Shown: positions 10,191 through 20,635, counted from the stretch's first letter. The stretch: DNA of 64,000 nt from Tretioscincus oriximinensis (GCA_022410635.1 JAJVDF010000169.1:26705-90704), one strand, 5' to 3'. Made by a program: numbers and translations. Notes: a model not told the origin generated them from the sequence alone.

Positions 10191-10445
10191 CTAACCGACT
10201 TGAAATATGATCAATCCAACATCACTGTAATTAAAATGCAAAGAAATAAAGCAATTATTTTTCCATATGCAAATACAATCTTCTTTGAGGGAAGATAATT
10301 AACATGGGGATACCCTGCTGTTCTAATCGTATATGACAATGAAAAACTCTTGACTGAAAGAACTCTAGAAGCTGTAAAAATAATGCAGGACATCAACATC
10401 CCAATGAGAAAATACCACAAACCTCTTCTGATGATAGTCAAAATA
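10191..10445 (+). pseudogene. L1 ORF1 C-terminal domain (resumes after insertion)
   Basis: After the right target duplication the plus strand reads NDLKYDQSNITVIKMQ, then LTWGYPAVLIVYDNEKLL, TERTLEAVKIMQDINI. The Y/TWGYP..L.VY.....I block followed by a helix with L...NI is the ORF1p carboxy-terminal domain. There is one stop before LTWGYP. Removing the insertion and one duplication copy restores a collinear order with 9365-9517. Confidence 0.7.
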
Positions 10446-11100
10446 ATCCTTCTGCTGCAACTACAAATGATTCAATAATGGCCACCGGCATGAACAATAG
10501 AGGAAGAAATCAAAGGCCACACAGAACCAGAACAACTCAAAAACAGCACTTTACTGGCATCTACTAGTCCTCTGAAAATACTTCTGAATTTAAATTTAGT
10601 GATAAGAATGCTACAAAATTGTGGGTGTATCTTTAGCACTAAAATTAATTAATTTGACACTGTAAAAGGAGAAAGTATATGTAGATCGAATGTATACTGC
10701 TCAAAACAAGGGAACAATTTAACATAACATGAGCAGTATACATTATCAGTAATTTAATCTATTTCATGATTATGATAAAAATGCTGTAGCAATATTTTTA
10801 GTATTATTCTTTCTCGGTATTAATAGCATGGTGTTATTGATGATCGGTTAATTAATTACTATTTCAAGAATTAATGGTTGGATGACACAGTATTGGTAGA
10901 GATGGACTGGCAATGCTGTATCTGTTTTCTTTTTGATTGCCCATCCCAATGAAGATGAATGTCCATGTTTCCTTCCTCCACTCATTTTTTGGAGGTCAAG
11001 GGACGGGTTTTGGGGATAATTATTTACAAATAGTTGAATTAATGTATTATCAAAAGACATAAAATATGATAGAAACTTGATTTTCAAATACACTTAAGTG
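10446..11100 (+). mobile_element. L1 inter-ORF / start of ORF2 region
   Basis: Sequence between ORF1 and the first endonuclease motif. Longer than a usual inter-ORF spacer, so other DNA may have been inserted. It contains the perfect 15-bp inverted repeat described separately at 10689-10744. Confidence 0.45.
10689..10744. repeat. 15-bp perfect inverted repeat, possible DNA-transposon remnant
   Basis: AATGTATACTGCTCA (10689-10703) is the exact reverse complement of 10730-10744, with a 26-base spacer. The left part ACTGCTCAAAA.AAGGGAACA resembles the terminal repeat of a Tc1/mariner-related family that I recall from fish, frog and lizard genomes (ACTGCTCAAAAAAATAAAGG). It may be an extremely short internally deleted copy. 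Confidence 0.5.
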
Positions 11101-14100
11101 TATCTCTATAAATACTAATAGAGTTGCCTCCTCTGAAAAAAACATAAGCTGGTGGAGAACGAAAAACCCAATATATTATTTTTACAAGAAACACATGTAG
11201 ATCGTCAATCTAAATTCCACATAATCATTGGACAAATATTTATGAAGCAAAAGGTCAAAATAATGCAAGAGGAGTGACAGTAGCAATCTCCAATAATTTA
11301 CAACACCAATTGATAATCCAAGTCAAAGATCGCAATGGTAGGTGGACACTTGTAAACAATAATGCGCCAAATTCCCAACAATCAAGATTTTTTCAGTTTT
11401 ATGAATAACATTATTACAAAGTGTCTAGGTAAACTGATAATAGCTGCAGATCTAAACATTAATACAATGTCATTAAGAAATAATTCCTCTGTAAATTCCA
11501 GACAATTGCTAAAAATCCAGCAGTTGAATTTGATAGATATCTATGAGCAAATAAAAAATATTCCTAGCGAAAAAATCAAAACACATTTATCGGCTAGACA
11601 CAACACTTCAATAATGGCATGAATCACATTCTTATTCAAAAATTTAATATTATACGCACAAACTTAAAAATTGGCTATTTAGATATCTCAATAATTTTCA
11701 ATCTGAATATAAATATTGGACAAAAGCAATACAAATGGCATTTTACCCNTAACAGAATAAAAAATTATCTACACAAGATAGCTATTACCTCCACCATACT
11801 AGAGTTTGTCAATTTTAATGTAAACGGTGAAATATTTTTAGATATTGTCTGGGAATGTTTCAAAACGGTAATTTGTGGGGAATGTATAAAATGTGAAATT
11901 CAATTCTGCAAATCTAATTCATTTAGCAGAATAAAGTTATAAAACGAACTAACAAATTTAGAAATAATACATAAAGAAAATAATAACCCTACAACCCTGG
12001 CACATATTAATATAAAAAAAGAAACAGCGTGACTTGTTATATCGAGAAGATTGCAGTTAAATCAATTTATTTAAGAAATACAATGGATACATGGGATGCA
12101 ATGTCAGCCAAAAAACTGGCAAAATATTTAACTGATAGACAAGCTAGACACTTTAGTTCTGAAATCAAAAAGGCAGATGGCACAACAATATTAAAACATG
12201 AAATACGAGATTCTATAGCCNATTTTTGTGAACAAATATAATATGGTGAAAATTTAAATCCGATGATCGTAATCTTAATGTGATAAAACAATTAAATGAA
12301 CCATAGGCTTTTCAACTAATCAGCTTAATAACACCTGAAGAAAAAACAGAGGCTATAAATCAAATGCGTCCAAATGCAGCTCCTGGGCCTCATGGTCTTT
12401 CACCAACCTTTTACAAATTCTTTATCAAAGAATTAACACCAATTCTAACAACTCTATTCAATCAGATTATTTCATTAAATACTGTTTCCCCCCTCGTGGA
12501 AAGAGTCCGAAATAGTGATTTTTTTAAAAAAAAAACCAACAAAAATCCACTAGAATCGGGCTCTTACTACCCTATTAGTCAAAAGATCAATATGGTTTTA
12601 TAAATGGCAAACAATTTTATGAACCAGTCAGAATTATCATAAATGCAATACTATACACTAAGAAAAATAACAAAAAATTGGCATTGCTGAATCTATCAAG
12701 AAAAATATATCTAAAAAATGGCACTAAACAAGGGCGCCCATTGTCCCCTTTACTGTTCATCATCTGTGTCGAGCTACTGGAAAACGATATAAGAAATTCT
12801 TTAGATATCATGTGATATAACATTGGAAATTCTCAATTAAAAGTCTGCTTATATGCCAATGATGCTGTACTTTTAATTTCTAATCCAGCTCAAGTAATTC
12901 CTCATGTCAAATCTATTATAACTAAATTTCAACATAATAAAGGATTAAAGATTAATCAAAGTCCAAAATTATGTTTAATAACACTCCATCTTGAAAACAA
13001 ATAATTGCAAAGCAACACACAAATTTAAAATTAGGAGTTAAAAGAATGAAATATTTAGGTATAATATTGACAAAAAAATATTTAAAAAATCAGCAATTAC
13101 AATATAAAAACTACATGGCACTATGTGAAGAATAAAATAAAACATTGGTAGAAGAAAAATGTATCTATTATATCAAAAATCTGTGTAACAAAAATGTTTA
13201 TCCTTCAAGTACTCCCCGAACTCAATTCCCCAAAATATATTACATTATTGGGACAAATTTATTTTAAATTGGATCCAGGGCACATGAAAAGGGTGAATTA
13301 GAAATAGCAAATTTGGGGGATGGGGTTTACTCAATTTGTCATTATATTTTGAAGCAGTTCACATTGCAAAACTACTCATTATCAAATATGACTTAAAGAG
13401 AAAATGGATAGTGATAGAACACACTATGAATCATGATTATACTATAATACAAACAAAAGAAATATGGAAAGACTATGTGGCCCATTAATCAAACAACAAT
13501 AATACCTCCATCCATCCCAGATAAATTAATTTAATCGAAAATGTATAAAATAAATTATTTTTATAACGACACTATAAATCGAATCAGTATTAATGAGATT
13601 ACTGGTCCAGATAATTGGTTTATTATCAATTACATTTCAGCTAATCAAATTAGAGACATTCTCAATGAACCATATAATACTTGGTAAAATATTATTAATA
13701 CTTCAGTTAATGATAAACGAGGTATTATAAGTTTAATATGTAAACTATTACTAAACTATAGTTATAAATTTAAAGATAATATATTACAAAAATGGGATTA
13801 TCAACACCNAAATATATCTCAATAATAATCAATAATTGGATTTCCCAAATTCATAAATATCAATTCAACAAAGTGAGAGAACTTCATATTAAATTTATAA
13901 TAAAATGGTACCATACTCCAACACAAATATTGCATTTTGTAAATAATATGTCTTCAGTCGGTTGGCACACATCGAGGTGATTATATCCATCTCTGGTGGG
14001 AATGTGAAAACGTAAGAGCATTTTGGACAAATATACAATCCATCATAGTTATAATGGGGCAATCTGTAGTCTGAATAGAAAAGTGGCTTTTTTAGGAAAT

Positions 14101-14371
14101 TCCTTATCAAGGTATCTCTGATCATGATGAAGTCTTATACGATAGACTTAACACAGTGGCTATGCTAACTAGAACTTTCGGTGGGAAAGATAATTCTAAA
14201 TGGACCATAAATCGGTGGCAAAATTACATGATAGAATTAATGAAATTTGATTTGATAAACGAAAGACAACAATATTATAATGGATTAAGATCACATCTGA
14301 CTTATAGACAACATTGGCTGAAACTTCTTCTGATATATAGATGGTTGAGGCAACCATTCTTCTTGGAATAA
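11101..14371 (+). pseudogene. L1 ORF2 pseudogene (endonuclease, RT, C-terminus)
   Basis: Fragments lie in order across several frames. Endonuclease: an N-terminal SxNxNR-like start near 11102, a FLQETH-like block near 11180, and LIIAADLNIN at about 11435. Reverse transcriptase: PNAAPGPHGLSPTFYKFF (about 12370-12420), QGRPLSPLLFIICVELL near 12730, the catalytic block as LYANDAVLL (12849-12875), and the KM.IL.VLPEL block near 13180. C-terminus: a zinc-knuckle-like RGDYIHLWWECENVRAFW near 13975-14030 and LTRTFGGKDNSKWTINRW at 14164-14220. The usual FADD is changed to YAND and there are many stops and frameshifts, so it is inactive. A short poly-A near 14526 ends the element. Confidence 0.85.
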
Positions 14372-14535
14372 TATTTGTAAAAATATTTTTCCTTTGACAC
14401 AAACTACAATATAATTTTTTATTATCCTGGAGTGGGATTATATATTTTGTTTTGTTTGTTTTTGTTTTTTATGTTCGGTTTATGTTGTATTTAATTTGAA
14501 AAATTCTAATAATAATTTATTTGACAAAAAAAAAT
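14372..14535 (+). mobile_element. L1 3' UTR and poly-A end
   Basis: A T/G-rich 3' UTR (TTTTGTTTTTTATGTTCGGTTT...) ending in GACAAAAAAAAATTAAG. No clear target duplication was found for this copy. Confidence 0.6.
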
Positions 14536-14871
14536 TAAGAATGGTCCAGTATTTAAAGTACTAGACACATAGAATCCTTGTATACATTGACCTGTCTGCT
14601 GAGACGCTAATACTAAGATGTGCGTTAAGACCAATCACCTCAAAATTATCTTCAGTTTCCAAAAGTTTCCATTAGCCATTATTGTACATAAGGACAGAAA
14701 CACCTATAAGGCATGGAACTTTAATAAAGGAGATGAACTTTAAAAAAAGCTGAACATTGATGTTACGGACTTGAATGTGAATCAACAGCTGCAACCTATA
14801 AGGCCTAAATACACCAGTTCAATATTTGGAGGAAGGGCCGAATCATGGAAAAAATAAAGGAAATTATTTAC
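14536..14871. other. unassigned interval
   Basis: No recognised element between the L1 poly-A and a degraded SINE. Confidence 0.3.
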
Positions 14872-15062
14872 AGGGCCCTTTATACCGAAGGGAGGGCACG
14901 CACAAGCAGCACGCATAACTGTGGCATTCTCCACAACGCTGTGAAGAGGGTAGGGCCAAGAGCGATAGAACTATGGCCAGCCGAGGGCACCCAGCCGGTC
15001 CCATGGAGGAGTGTGGCACCAAACCAGGAGACAAACAAACAGGACTCCAGCACTCTTAAGTA
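14872..15062 (-). mobile_element. degraded antisense tRNA-derived SINE
   Basis: The stretch CTCCACAACGCTGTGAAGAG, AGAACTATGGCCAGCCGAGG, GCACCCAGCCGGTCCCATGG, GGAGTGTGGCACCAAACC, ..GACTCCAGCACTCTTAA is the central body and B-box of the SINE family at 62384-62641, read antisense. The A-box end is missing, and this copy is more GC-rich and more diverged than the others. Confidence 0.6.
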
Positions 15063-15721
15063 GATCTCGGAACAAGAAGGATTAGTTTAAAGTAAGAACA
15101 AATAAATACCCATAGCATGAGTTGTACCATAGCATACAAAACCAAAACAACCAAGCAGGTTAAAATCCGAGCAGGTTTAATAAAGCAAACAAATGTGCAC
15201 AGTAATGCAGGATTTATTCAAAAAGAAAGTGCTGCATACCCTGGGAACTTATACTGCCACCTAGTATTCCTCCAAAGCCATGAAAAGACCTTCAAGAAGT
15301 CTAGACCCACGGCACTCTTGGGCCCTGGGCTAGGCAAATATCAAGAAGGAGAGGAGATGGTGGTAAAAGCAAGCAGTTTCCAAAGGGAAAGCCTCAAAAT
15401 TAAGCCCAAAGCTACCATGTGGAACATAAAACCACCAAATTATTGGTCCCAAGCCTAGGACGATATTCAGCAAGGGAGGATATCACCATGGTAAAGAGGC
15501 AATTGCCAAAGGAAGCCAAAACACCTGAGGCCCGAAGGTAAAAGCTTCAATTCAAGAAAGAAAAGGAAACCCACATCAGCATAGGCTGTAGCCAAATACT
15601 GAAAAAGGCTAAATGTAAATTGAAGCGATCAACAATAATGTCAGGTATAATTTTGTACTCCATAAAATTAATGTCATAAGGAATTTAAAACATAATTACA
15701 CATAAAATACAAGCATACTCA
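15063..15721 (-). mobile_element. LTR-like segment with poly-A signal, flank of degenerate array
   Basis: On the minus strand CAGCACTTTCTTTTTGAATA continues into AATCCTGCATTACTGTGC and GTTTGCTTTATTAAACCTGC, the layout of an LTR R/U5 region with an AATAAA signal (about 15212). No second LTR and no matching ends were found. The same low-complexity vocabulary (AAGCCC, GGCTGTAGCCAA) continues into the array to the right. Confidence 0.35.
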
Positions 15722-16062
15722 GGCTAGAACATGAAATCCACTAAGGGGTCAAGTGGAGCGCAGTTGAATTGGGCCAAAGCCCATCTAGACCAGCATATTA
15801 TCTCACACAGAGGCCCACACATTGCTCCTGGGTAGTCTGAACAGAAGAAGAAAAGTCTTTTGCCTATTCTCGGGTCTCTGCAAATGTATTTCACCAATAC
15901 TGCCTGTTGTTCCATCCCAGAGGCAGTTTCAAAAGAACCACCCTAGTAGTGTTAAAAACTTATCTAATCCTGTATTGAAACTGTCCAGGCTGCTAGCTAT
16001 CACCACCTATTTTTGGAGTAAATTCCACTGGGAGATGACCCTCTGTGTGAAAATATACTGTT
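15722..16062 (-). mobile_element. CR1-type LINE 3' end, antisense
   Basis: On the minus strand the ORF2 tail (GGTGATAGCTAGCAGCCTGG, CAATACAGGATTAGATAAG) is followed by the family 3' UTR: GGGATGGAACAACAGGCAG, GAAATACATTTGCAGAGACC, GACTACCCAGGAGCAATG, GGGCCTCTGTGTGAGATAA, TGCTGGTCTAGATGGGC. It is inserted in the degenerate array. Confidence 0.8.
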
Positions 16063-17030
16063 AAGCCCAAGGAAAAGCATAAGATCAAGTGAACTGGAAA
16101 CCACCAAATTTAGGCCCAGGAAGAGAGAAATCATATTAACACAGTCTGTAGCCAAGGCTAAAGCACATTGACTACCGGAAATTAGATCCTTGGTTTGTAA
16201 TATCCAACAGGCGATCACTATAGCACAAAAGAACCACCAGAAACAGGCCCAAGATTGTATAAAAGCCCAATGCTAAACATAAGATTAAGCCAGAGCAGAG
16301 AACGTAAAATTAAGTAAGCTGATCCCTGCAAAAACTATTTTCTCACTCAAGGAGAAGGGATAACCAAATAAGACAAGGCTGAATGCCCAATAACCCAAAA
16401 ATTAAGCCCAGGGCAAAAGATCCAATAAGGTAATATTAGTCCCTGTGCAAGCATAAGATCAAGCCAGAGCAGAGAACACAATATTATACAGGCTGATGCC
16501 ACCAACAAATGTAGCAAGAGTTAACCAACTTAACACAGGCTGTAGCTAAGCCTGATAGGCCACAAGGCCCTAAGCCCCTTAGAAACAAAAATTAAGGTCT
16601 ATATAGCCGGAGGCCACAAGGCCTTGAATTAAGCCATACAGAAGCTTGTATAATAATGAAGTTAAGCCCCTAATAACAATAAACCACTTAGGCTTATATA
16701 GCCATAAGCCACAAGGCCTCAAGCTCCTGATAATAATACACCAATAATAATAATAATAAGCCACGGAAGCTTATATAGTCATAGGCTTTGACAGCCAAAA
16801 TCCAAAGATCTAAACCTCTTAATGACCATGAGCCCACTAATAAGCCTAGCCTACAGAGGCTTGTGTATTAATAAGAATAATAAACAGACAAGGTCCACAG
16901 TACTAATAATAAGCTCAAAAGGGATTGCAAAAATAAACAAGCCACAGGTCTCAAACCCCCTAAACAATAAAACCCAACAGAGGCTCCAAGCAACAAGGGG
17001 CCTATACAAGTGTCAACATGACACAATAAA
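16063..17030. repeat. degenerate tandem array (AAGCC/CACAAGGCC units)
   Basis: Imperfect repeats of variable length (roughly 70-170 bases) recur. ATAAGATTAAGCCAGAGCAG appears at about 16280 and again as ATAAGATCAAGCCAGAGCAG near 16451, each followed by AGAAC and CTGATSCC. CACAGGCTGTAGC occurs near 15575, 16141 and 16532. Units with TATATAGCC..GCCACAAGGCC occur near 16600, 16690 and (decayed) 16775. Short (AAT)n runs are mixed in. There is no coding sense. It may be an ancient minisatellite-like part of an LTR or a decayed satellite. Confidence 0.6.
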
Positions 17031-17442
17031 TAGACTGGCAAGATTTTCTGAGGGCCAAACTGGGGCAATTAATATTCATGCTAATTTGCATATGCAAATC
17101 ACCCACCAACATGCATACCCCTCTAAAATCCCCACCAGAGAAATCCACGAAGTGCCTGAGAATTTTTAGAAGTGTGCAATAATTTTTGAAGTATGTGACA
17201 AATTTCCAACATGTGGAAGAAATGTGCATTTTTATTTTTTTATTTTACTGAGCTGAGAGTGCCTTTAGGAGCTGGACCTAGTTACCAGAACCCTTAATGG
17301 TGGTGCAGTGAATTAAAAAAAATAAAAATACTTTTTTTTTATTCCTCAGCAAAATACAGGGAAATCACATACACACATACCCCGGGAGTGCTATACACCC
17401 CAAAACTGGGTTCCCCCCAAAAGGGGTAATCTGATCATCCTA
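17031..17442. mobile_element. non-autonomous hAT-like element, copy A (412 bp)
   Basis: Begins TAGACTGGCAAGATT and ends AATCTGATCATCCTA, an imperfect terminal inverted repeat related to TAGGCTGACCAGAT. CAATAAA is duplicated at 17024-17030 and 17443-17449. The interior (TTAATATTCATGCTAATTTG, a GTGCC..AGGAGCTGG block, GGTGGTGCAGTGAATT) is shared with copy B at 17839-18391. It is inserted in the degenerate array. Confidence 0.8.
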
Positions 17443-17830
17443 CAATAAACAGCCACAAGGTCCCAAGTAATATCCCAATCTAGGGCACGGGGCACACCAC
17501 TACCACCAAGGCCCCCAGCACTGAGCACAAGGCAACCAGGCCCCCAAACCTGAGTCACCAAAAAGACTGTTTGTCTGGGAGCCTTTAAAAAGGGGGTCTA
17601 TATTGGATCACTGCCGCCCAGCCAACAAAAAAGACCCCAAAGACCTTCCCTGGCACAAGAGGAGACCAGGGAGCTCTTGCTGTCTCGCTCGGTTCTGGGC
17701 AAACATCCCAAAGGGCCATATGCACTTTGCTTTTATAACAGAGCTGCTCACCTGCCATAGAATTGGAATACAGAAATGAGGTAAAATGGATACACTTAGA
17801 AAGAGAATTACATATAAAGAACAAGCACTG
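17443..17830 (-). other. continuation of array flank with TATA-like motif (antisense)
   Basis: Resumes the array vocabulary (CAGCCACAAGGTCCCAAG) and then becomes GC-richer. On the minus strand GTTATAAAAGC (about 17735) is TATA-like and lies about 2.5 kb upstream of the minus-strand AATAAA near 15212. Whether these belong to one LTR-like unit is an inference. No coding region is supported. Confidence 0.3.
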
Positions 17831-17838
17831 ACTTTAAT

Positions 17839-18391
17839 TAGACTGACCAGATTTTCTGAGACCCAAACTGGGGTAATTAATATTCATGCTAATTTGCATG
17901 TCCATAAATATGCAAATTACCCACCAACATGCATTCCCTTTCAAAATTCTCGCCCGAGAAATTGGTGAAGCATGTGAGAATTTTTTTAAGTGTGCGAGAA
18001 TTTTAAAACTTAGACTTTTTGGAGTACATCATAATTTTTTATTTTTTTTACAGAGGGGAAGGTGCCCTCAGAAGCTGGCCCCAGTTGCCAGAACCCCCTA
18101 GTGGTGATGCAGCGATTTAAAAAAAAAATTAAAACATTTTTTGAAGTATGTGAGAAAGTTTGGAAGTGTGTGAGAATTTTTATTTTTTACTGAGGGGAGG
18201 GTGCCTTCAGGAGCTGGTCTCAGATGCCAGAGCCCCTTAGTGGTGCTGCACTAAAACATTTTCAAAAAAAAAAATTAAAAATATTTTCATCAGCAAAAAA
18301 TGGAGAAATGGCACACATACATCCCGGAAGGGCGGGGTAGACATCCCCAAACCGGGGTCCCCCAAAAAAACGGGGGCATCTGGTCAGCCTA
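17839..18391. mobile_element. non-autonomous hAT-like element, copy B (553 bp)
   Basis: Starts TAGACTGACCAGATTTTCTG and ends GCATCTGGTCAGCCTA, giving terminal inverted repeats TAGRCTGACCAGAT. The flanks are ACTTTAAT (17831-17838) and ACTTAAAT (18392-18399), 7 of 8 identical, an 8-bp target duplication as in hAT elements. It is collinear with copy A but longer in the middle, where the GTGAGAATTTT motif is repeated. Confidence 0.85.
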
Positions 18392-18399
18392 ACTTAAAT

Positions 18400-19026
18400 G
18401 AATGCAACAAAAAATGGAGTTATACGTCCCCTTTAAAGCAACAATAGAAAGTTCAAAAAATGGGTCAATAAGATTAGGTTGAGTGAACCCAGATTTGATA
18501 TGATATCCAACATAAATCAAAATCATCTAGTTACCCCAAGTCAGATATTGCAAAAATTAAAGAATAATACGTTTGTTTTGGAACACTTTTTTATACAAGA
18601 TTCCTTAACTGCATCATAGCAAGATATTTTAAATATCATTGATGATAACAATGTTCGTGTTCCGCAAAGAAAAGCTTTATTGAGTATAGAACTTAATGAC
18701 TGGTAAAAAAAATTCTTAAATTAGTCATTATTTCCAGAAAACAACTATGTGATTTACAAAATGCTTATTAAAAACAAATTTGATTCAATTAAAATTATAC
18801 AGCATTGATAGAATCAACAAATGAATATTTCAAGTTCAGAGATTGATTTTTTTATAAATTTACTAAAAGGGACAAAATATAAATAAGCTAATGGAATTTA
18901 GACTGAAATTTATTTCGTTTTGGTATAAAAACCCTGCTCAATTGATGCATAGGAATCCAAATGTTTTTCAAAATGGTTGCCATTGCCATCAAATTCCTGC
19001 TAATTATGCTCTTATGTGGTGGAATT
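18400..19026 (+). pseudogene. L1 ORF2 C-terminal fragment (left part)
   Basis: A broken reading ends FRLKFISFWYKNPAQLMHRN, then VFQNGCHCHQIPANYALMWW. This is the L1 ORF2 carboxy-terminal zinc-knuckle block (C..C......LHMWW.C). It is cut at GGAATT by an LTR-like insertion and continues from 19316. Many stops upstream show decay. Confidence 0.7.
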
Positions 19027-19315
19027 TGTCATAAGTATATGACATGTGTAACATGTATATGTATATAGTTTAATGTTATTGTTATAGGTTCTACTATTAT
19101 GGGTTTTAGTGTTATAGGTTCCCTTATGTGATTTTGTAGGGAAGATTGAACTTATTTGAATTTGGTTAAGCCCTGGGCATTTTGCCCTGGGATTTTGGAG
19201 GGAAACCTTGCCTTTGCAAGAAATGTACTTAGTTGCATGATTTTCAGCGGGAAGTATTGGCTGCAGTGATTGGTTAGTGTACAGTATACAAGGAACTCCT
19301 GTAGCTATTGCCCTG
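19027..19315 (+). mobile_element. solo-LTR-like insertion, same family as 37583-37895
   Basis: Begins TGTCATAAGTATATGACATG, matching the start of the LTR at 37583 (TGTCATGAGTACATGACATG) including its 7-bp internal inverted repeat. It shares TTTTGGAGGGAAACCT and GCAGTGATTGG in the same order. The 3' part is diverged or shortened and does not end in a clear CA. The flanks GAATT (19022-19026) and AAATT (19316-19320) match at 4 of 5 positions. It sits inside an L1 ORF2 C-terminus. Confidence 0.65.
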
Positions 19316-19754
19316 AAATTAGAAAGGTTGGGTCTGTGATTCAAGCCATCATAGATGTTATTATGAGTAGAAACATATACTGGACCTTTGAGAATTGGTT
19401 TTTATTTGATAAAAATTTCTTACTTCGATATAAAGATTATTATTTATATTGTAATTTAATCTCCACTGCACATTTGGTTAGATGTTATGGTTGGAAGGAT
19501 GCTACAAAGTGGACAGTGAAAAACAGGATAAAGTATGTAGTTGAAATAATTAAATTTGATTTTGTTCATGAAATTAGACAATGGTACTGTGGTGTTTCTA
19601 ATCCTATGTTAATTAAATATAAATGGGAAAAAATATTGAGATATGTGTCTGGAAGAAGACCTGAGTCCCAATGGTGTAATGTTGAAATACAAGTGTTTTC
19701 TCTTTTGTACAAATGGTGATAATCTTGTTTTCATTAATAACTCCTGGTGGTGAG
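19316..19754 (+). pseudogene. L1 ORF2 C-terminal fragment (right part)
   Basis: Reads KVGSVIQAIIDVIMSRNIYW, then FLLRYKDYYLYCNLISTAHL, VRCYGWKDATKWTVKNRIKY and VVEIIKFDFVHEIRQW. This is the same L1 tail as at 14.1-14.37 kb (LTRTFGGKDNSKWTINRW...MKFDLINE). It follows directly from the part before the LTR-like insertion, so the two are one element. Confidence 0.75.
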
Positions 19755-20518
19755 TGTGGCGACCCCTAGCCAGACCTAGGTATACAAGCTACCTGACTAG
19801 TGGGGCCACATTTCCTATCACCTGAGCCTGCAGAGGTACACCCTATTGTTGCCAGGATCACCACTTTTATTTATAGTAGCCACCCTGTGACTTTAATCAA
19901 TAATAGTTGGAGGGACTCTATTCCCGTCCCCCATATTATATACTGCTGTAGAGGTGTGTGTAAAGAAAATGATAAAGACTCTTTCTATGTGAAACAACAA
20001 GTAAAGGTTTGAACACAACTGAGGTAGGGAAAATAAAGTTGGAAACAGAACAGCCTCACAAGAGCATTGTCCCTTTCAAGCAGAAGCACACACAGCTTTC
20101 TTTATGATTTAAAGAGTGCTGGTTGATGACCGTAATAAATTATTCATTCATCATTTAAAGAAAAACACACAGTAGCAACAAGGATACCAGAGCTAAACAG
20201 TTTCTCTCAGGCCCTTCCTGGCATCCTATCCTGCCATACCTATGTCCCAGTTCCACCCCTCAGGTGACAACCCTAGGACAACCCTGTCAGCTTGATCCCT
20301 CAAGCTTCACTTACAGAATGGCCAGAAACGCTGGCTCCACCCTCCTTTATAGGGGCAGCCAGAGTGCTCCTTGAGGCCTTATTTGTCACTCCCAGACCTC
20401 CTTCCACCTCCCAAATAGAAGCAGGGAAGTCACACCCCTTCCTAGGCCTACTCCTCCCATAGGGAAACCAGAAACATAACAATAAAAATACAAACCTGTT
20501 ATAAACAAGGTCAGNACA
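19755..20518. mobile_element. LTR-like insertion in L1 3' UTR (764 bp)
   Basis: Begins TGTGGCGACCCCTAGCC and ends GGTCAGNACA, that is TG...CA ends. The flanks are GTGAG (19750-19754) and GTGGG (20519-20523), a 4/5 match for a 5-bp target duplication. It separates the L1 ORF2 end from the L1 3' UTR (20524 onward). AATAAA-like motifs are present but I cannot fix the strand. The size and ends fit a solo LTR; the family is not identified and the call rests on its ends. Confidence 0.5.
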
Positions 20519-20523
20519 GTGGG

Positions 20524-20632
20524 TATTTATGTGTCATGTTTCTTTTTGTGTTGGTCAAATATATGTTATATATTATTTATTATTTATATTACGTTAAGAT
20601 GTAAACCTTTCAAGAAAATTAAAAAAAAACCA
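20524..20632 (+). mobile_element. L1 3' UTR and poly-A
   Basis: T-rich 3' UTR followed by AAGATGTAAACCTTTCAAG and AAAATTAAAAAAAAACC. It closes the L1 whose ORF2 end lies at 18.4-19.7 kb and abuts BEL/Pao pol sequence. Confidence 0.7.
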
Positions 20633-20635
20633 AGA

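Noticed and set aside
16063..17030. CRISPR-like array
   Set aside because: Repeat units are imperfect, of variable length and without regular unique spacers; the genome is eukaryotic.
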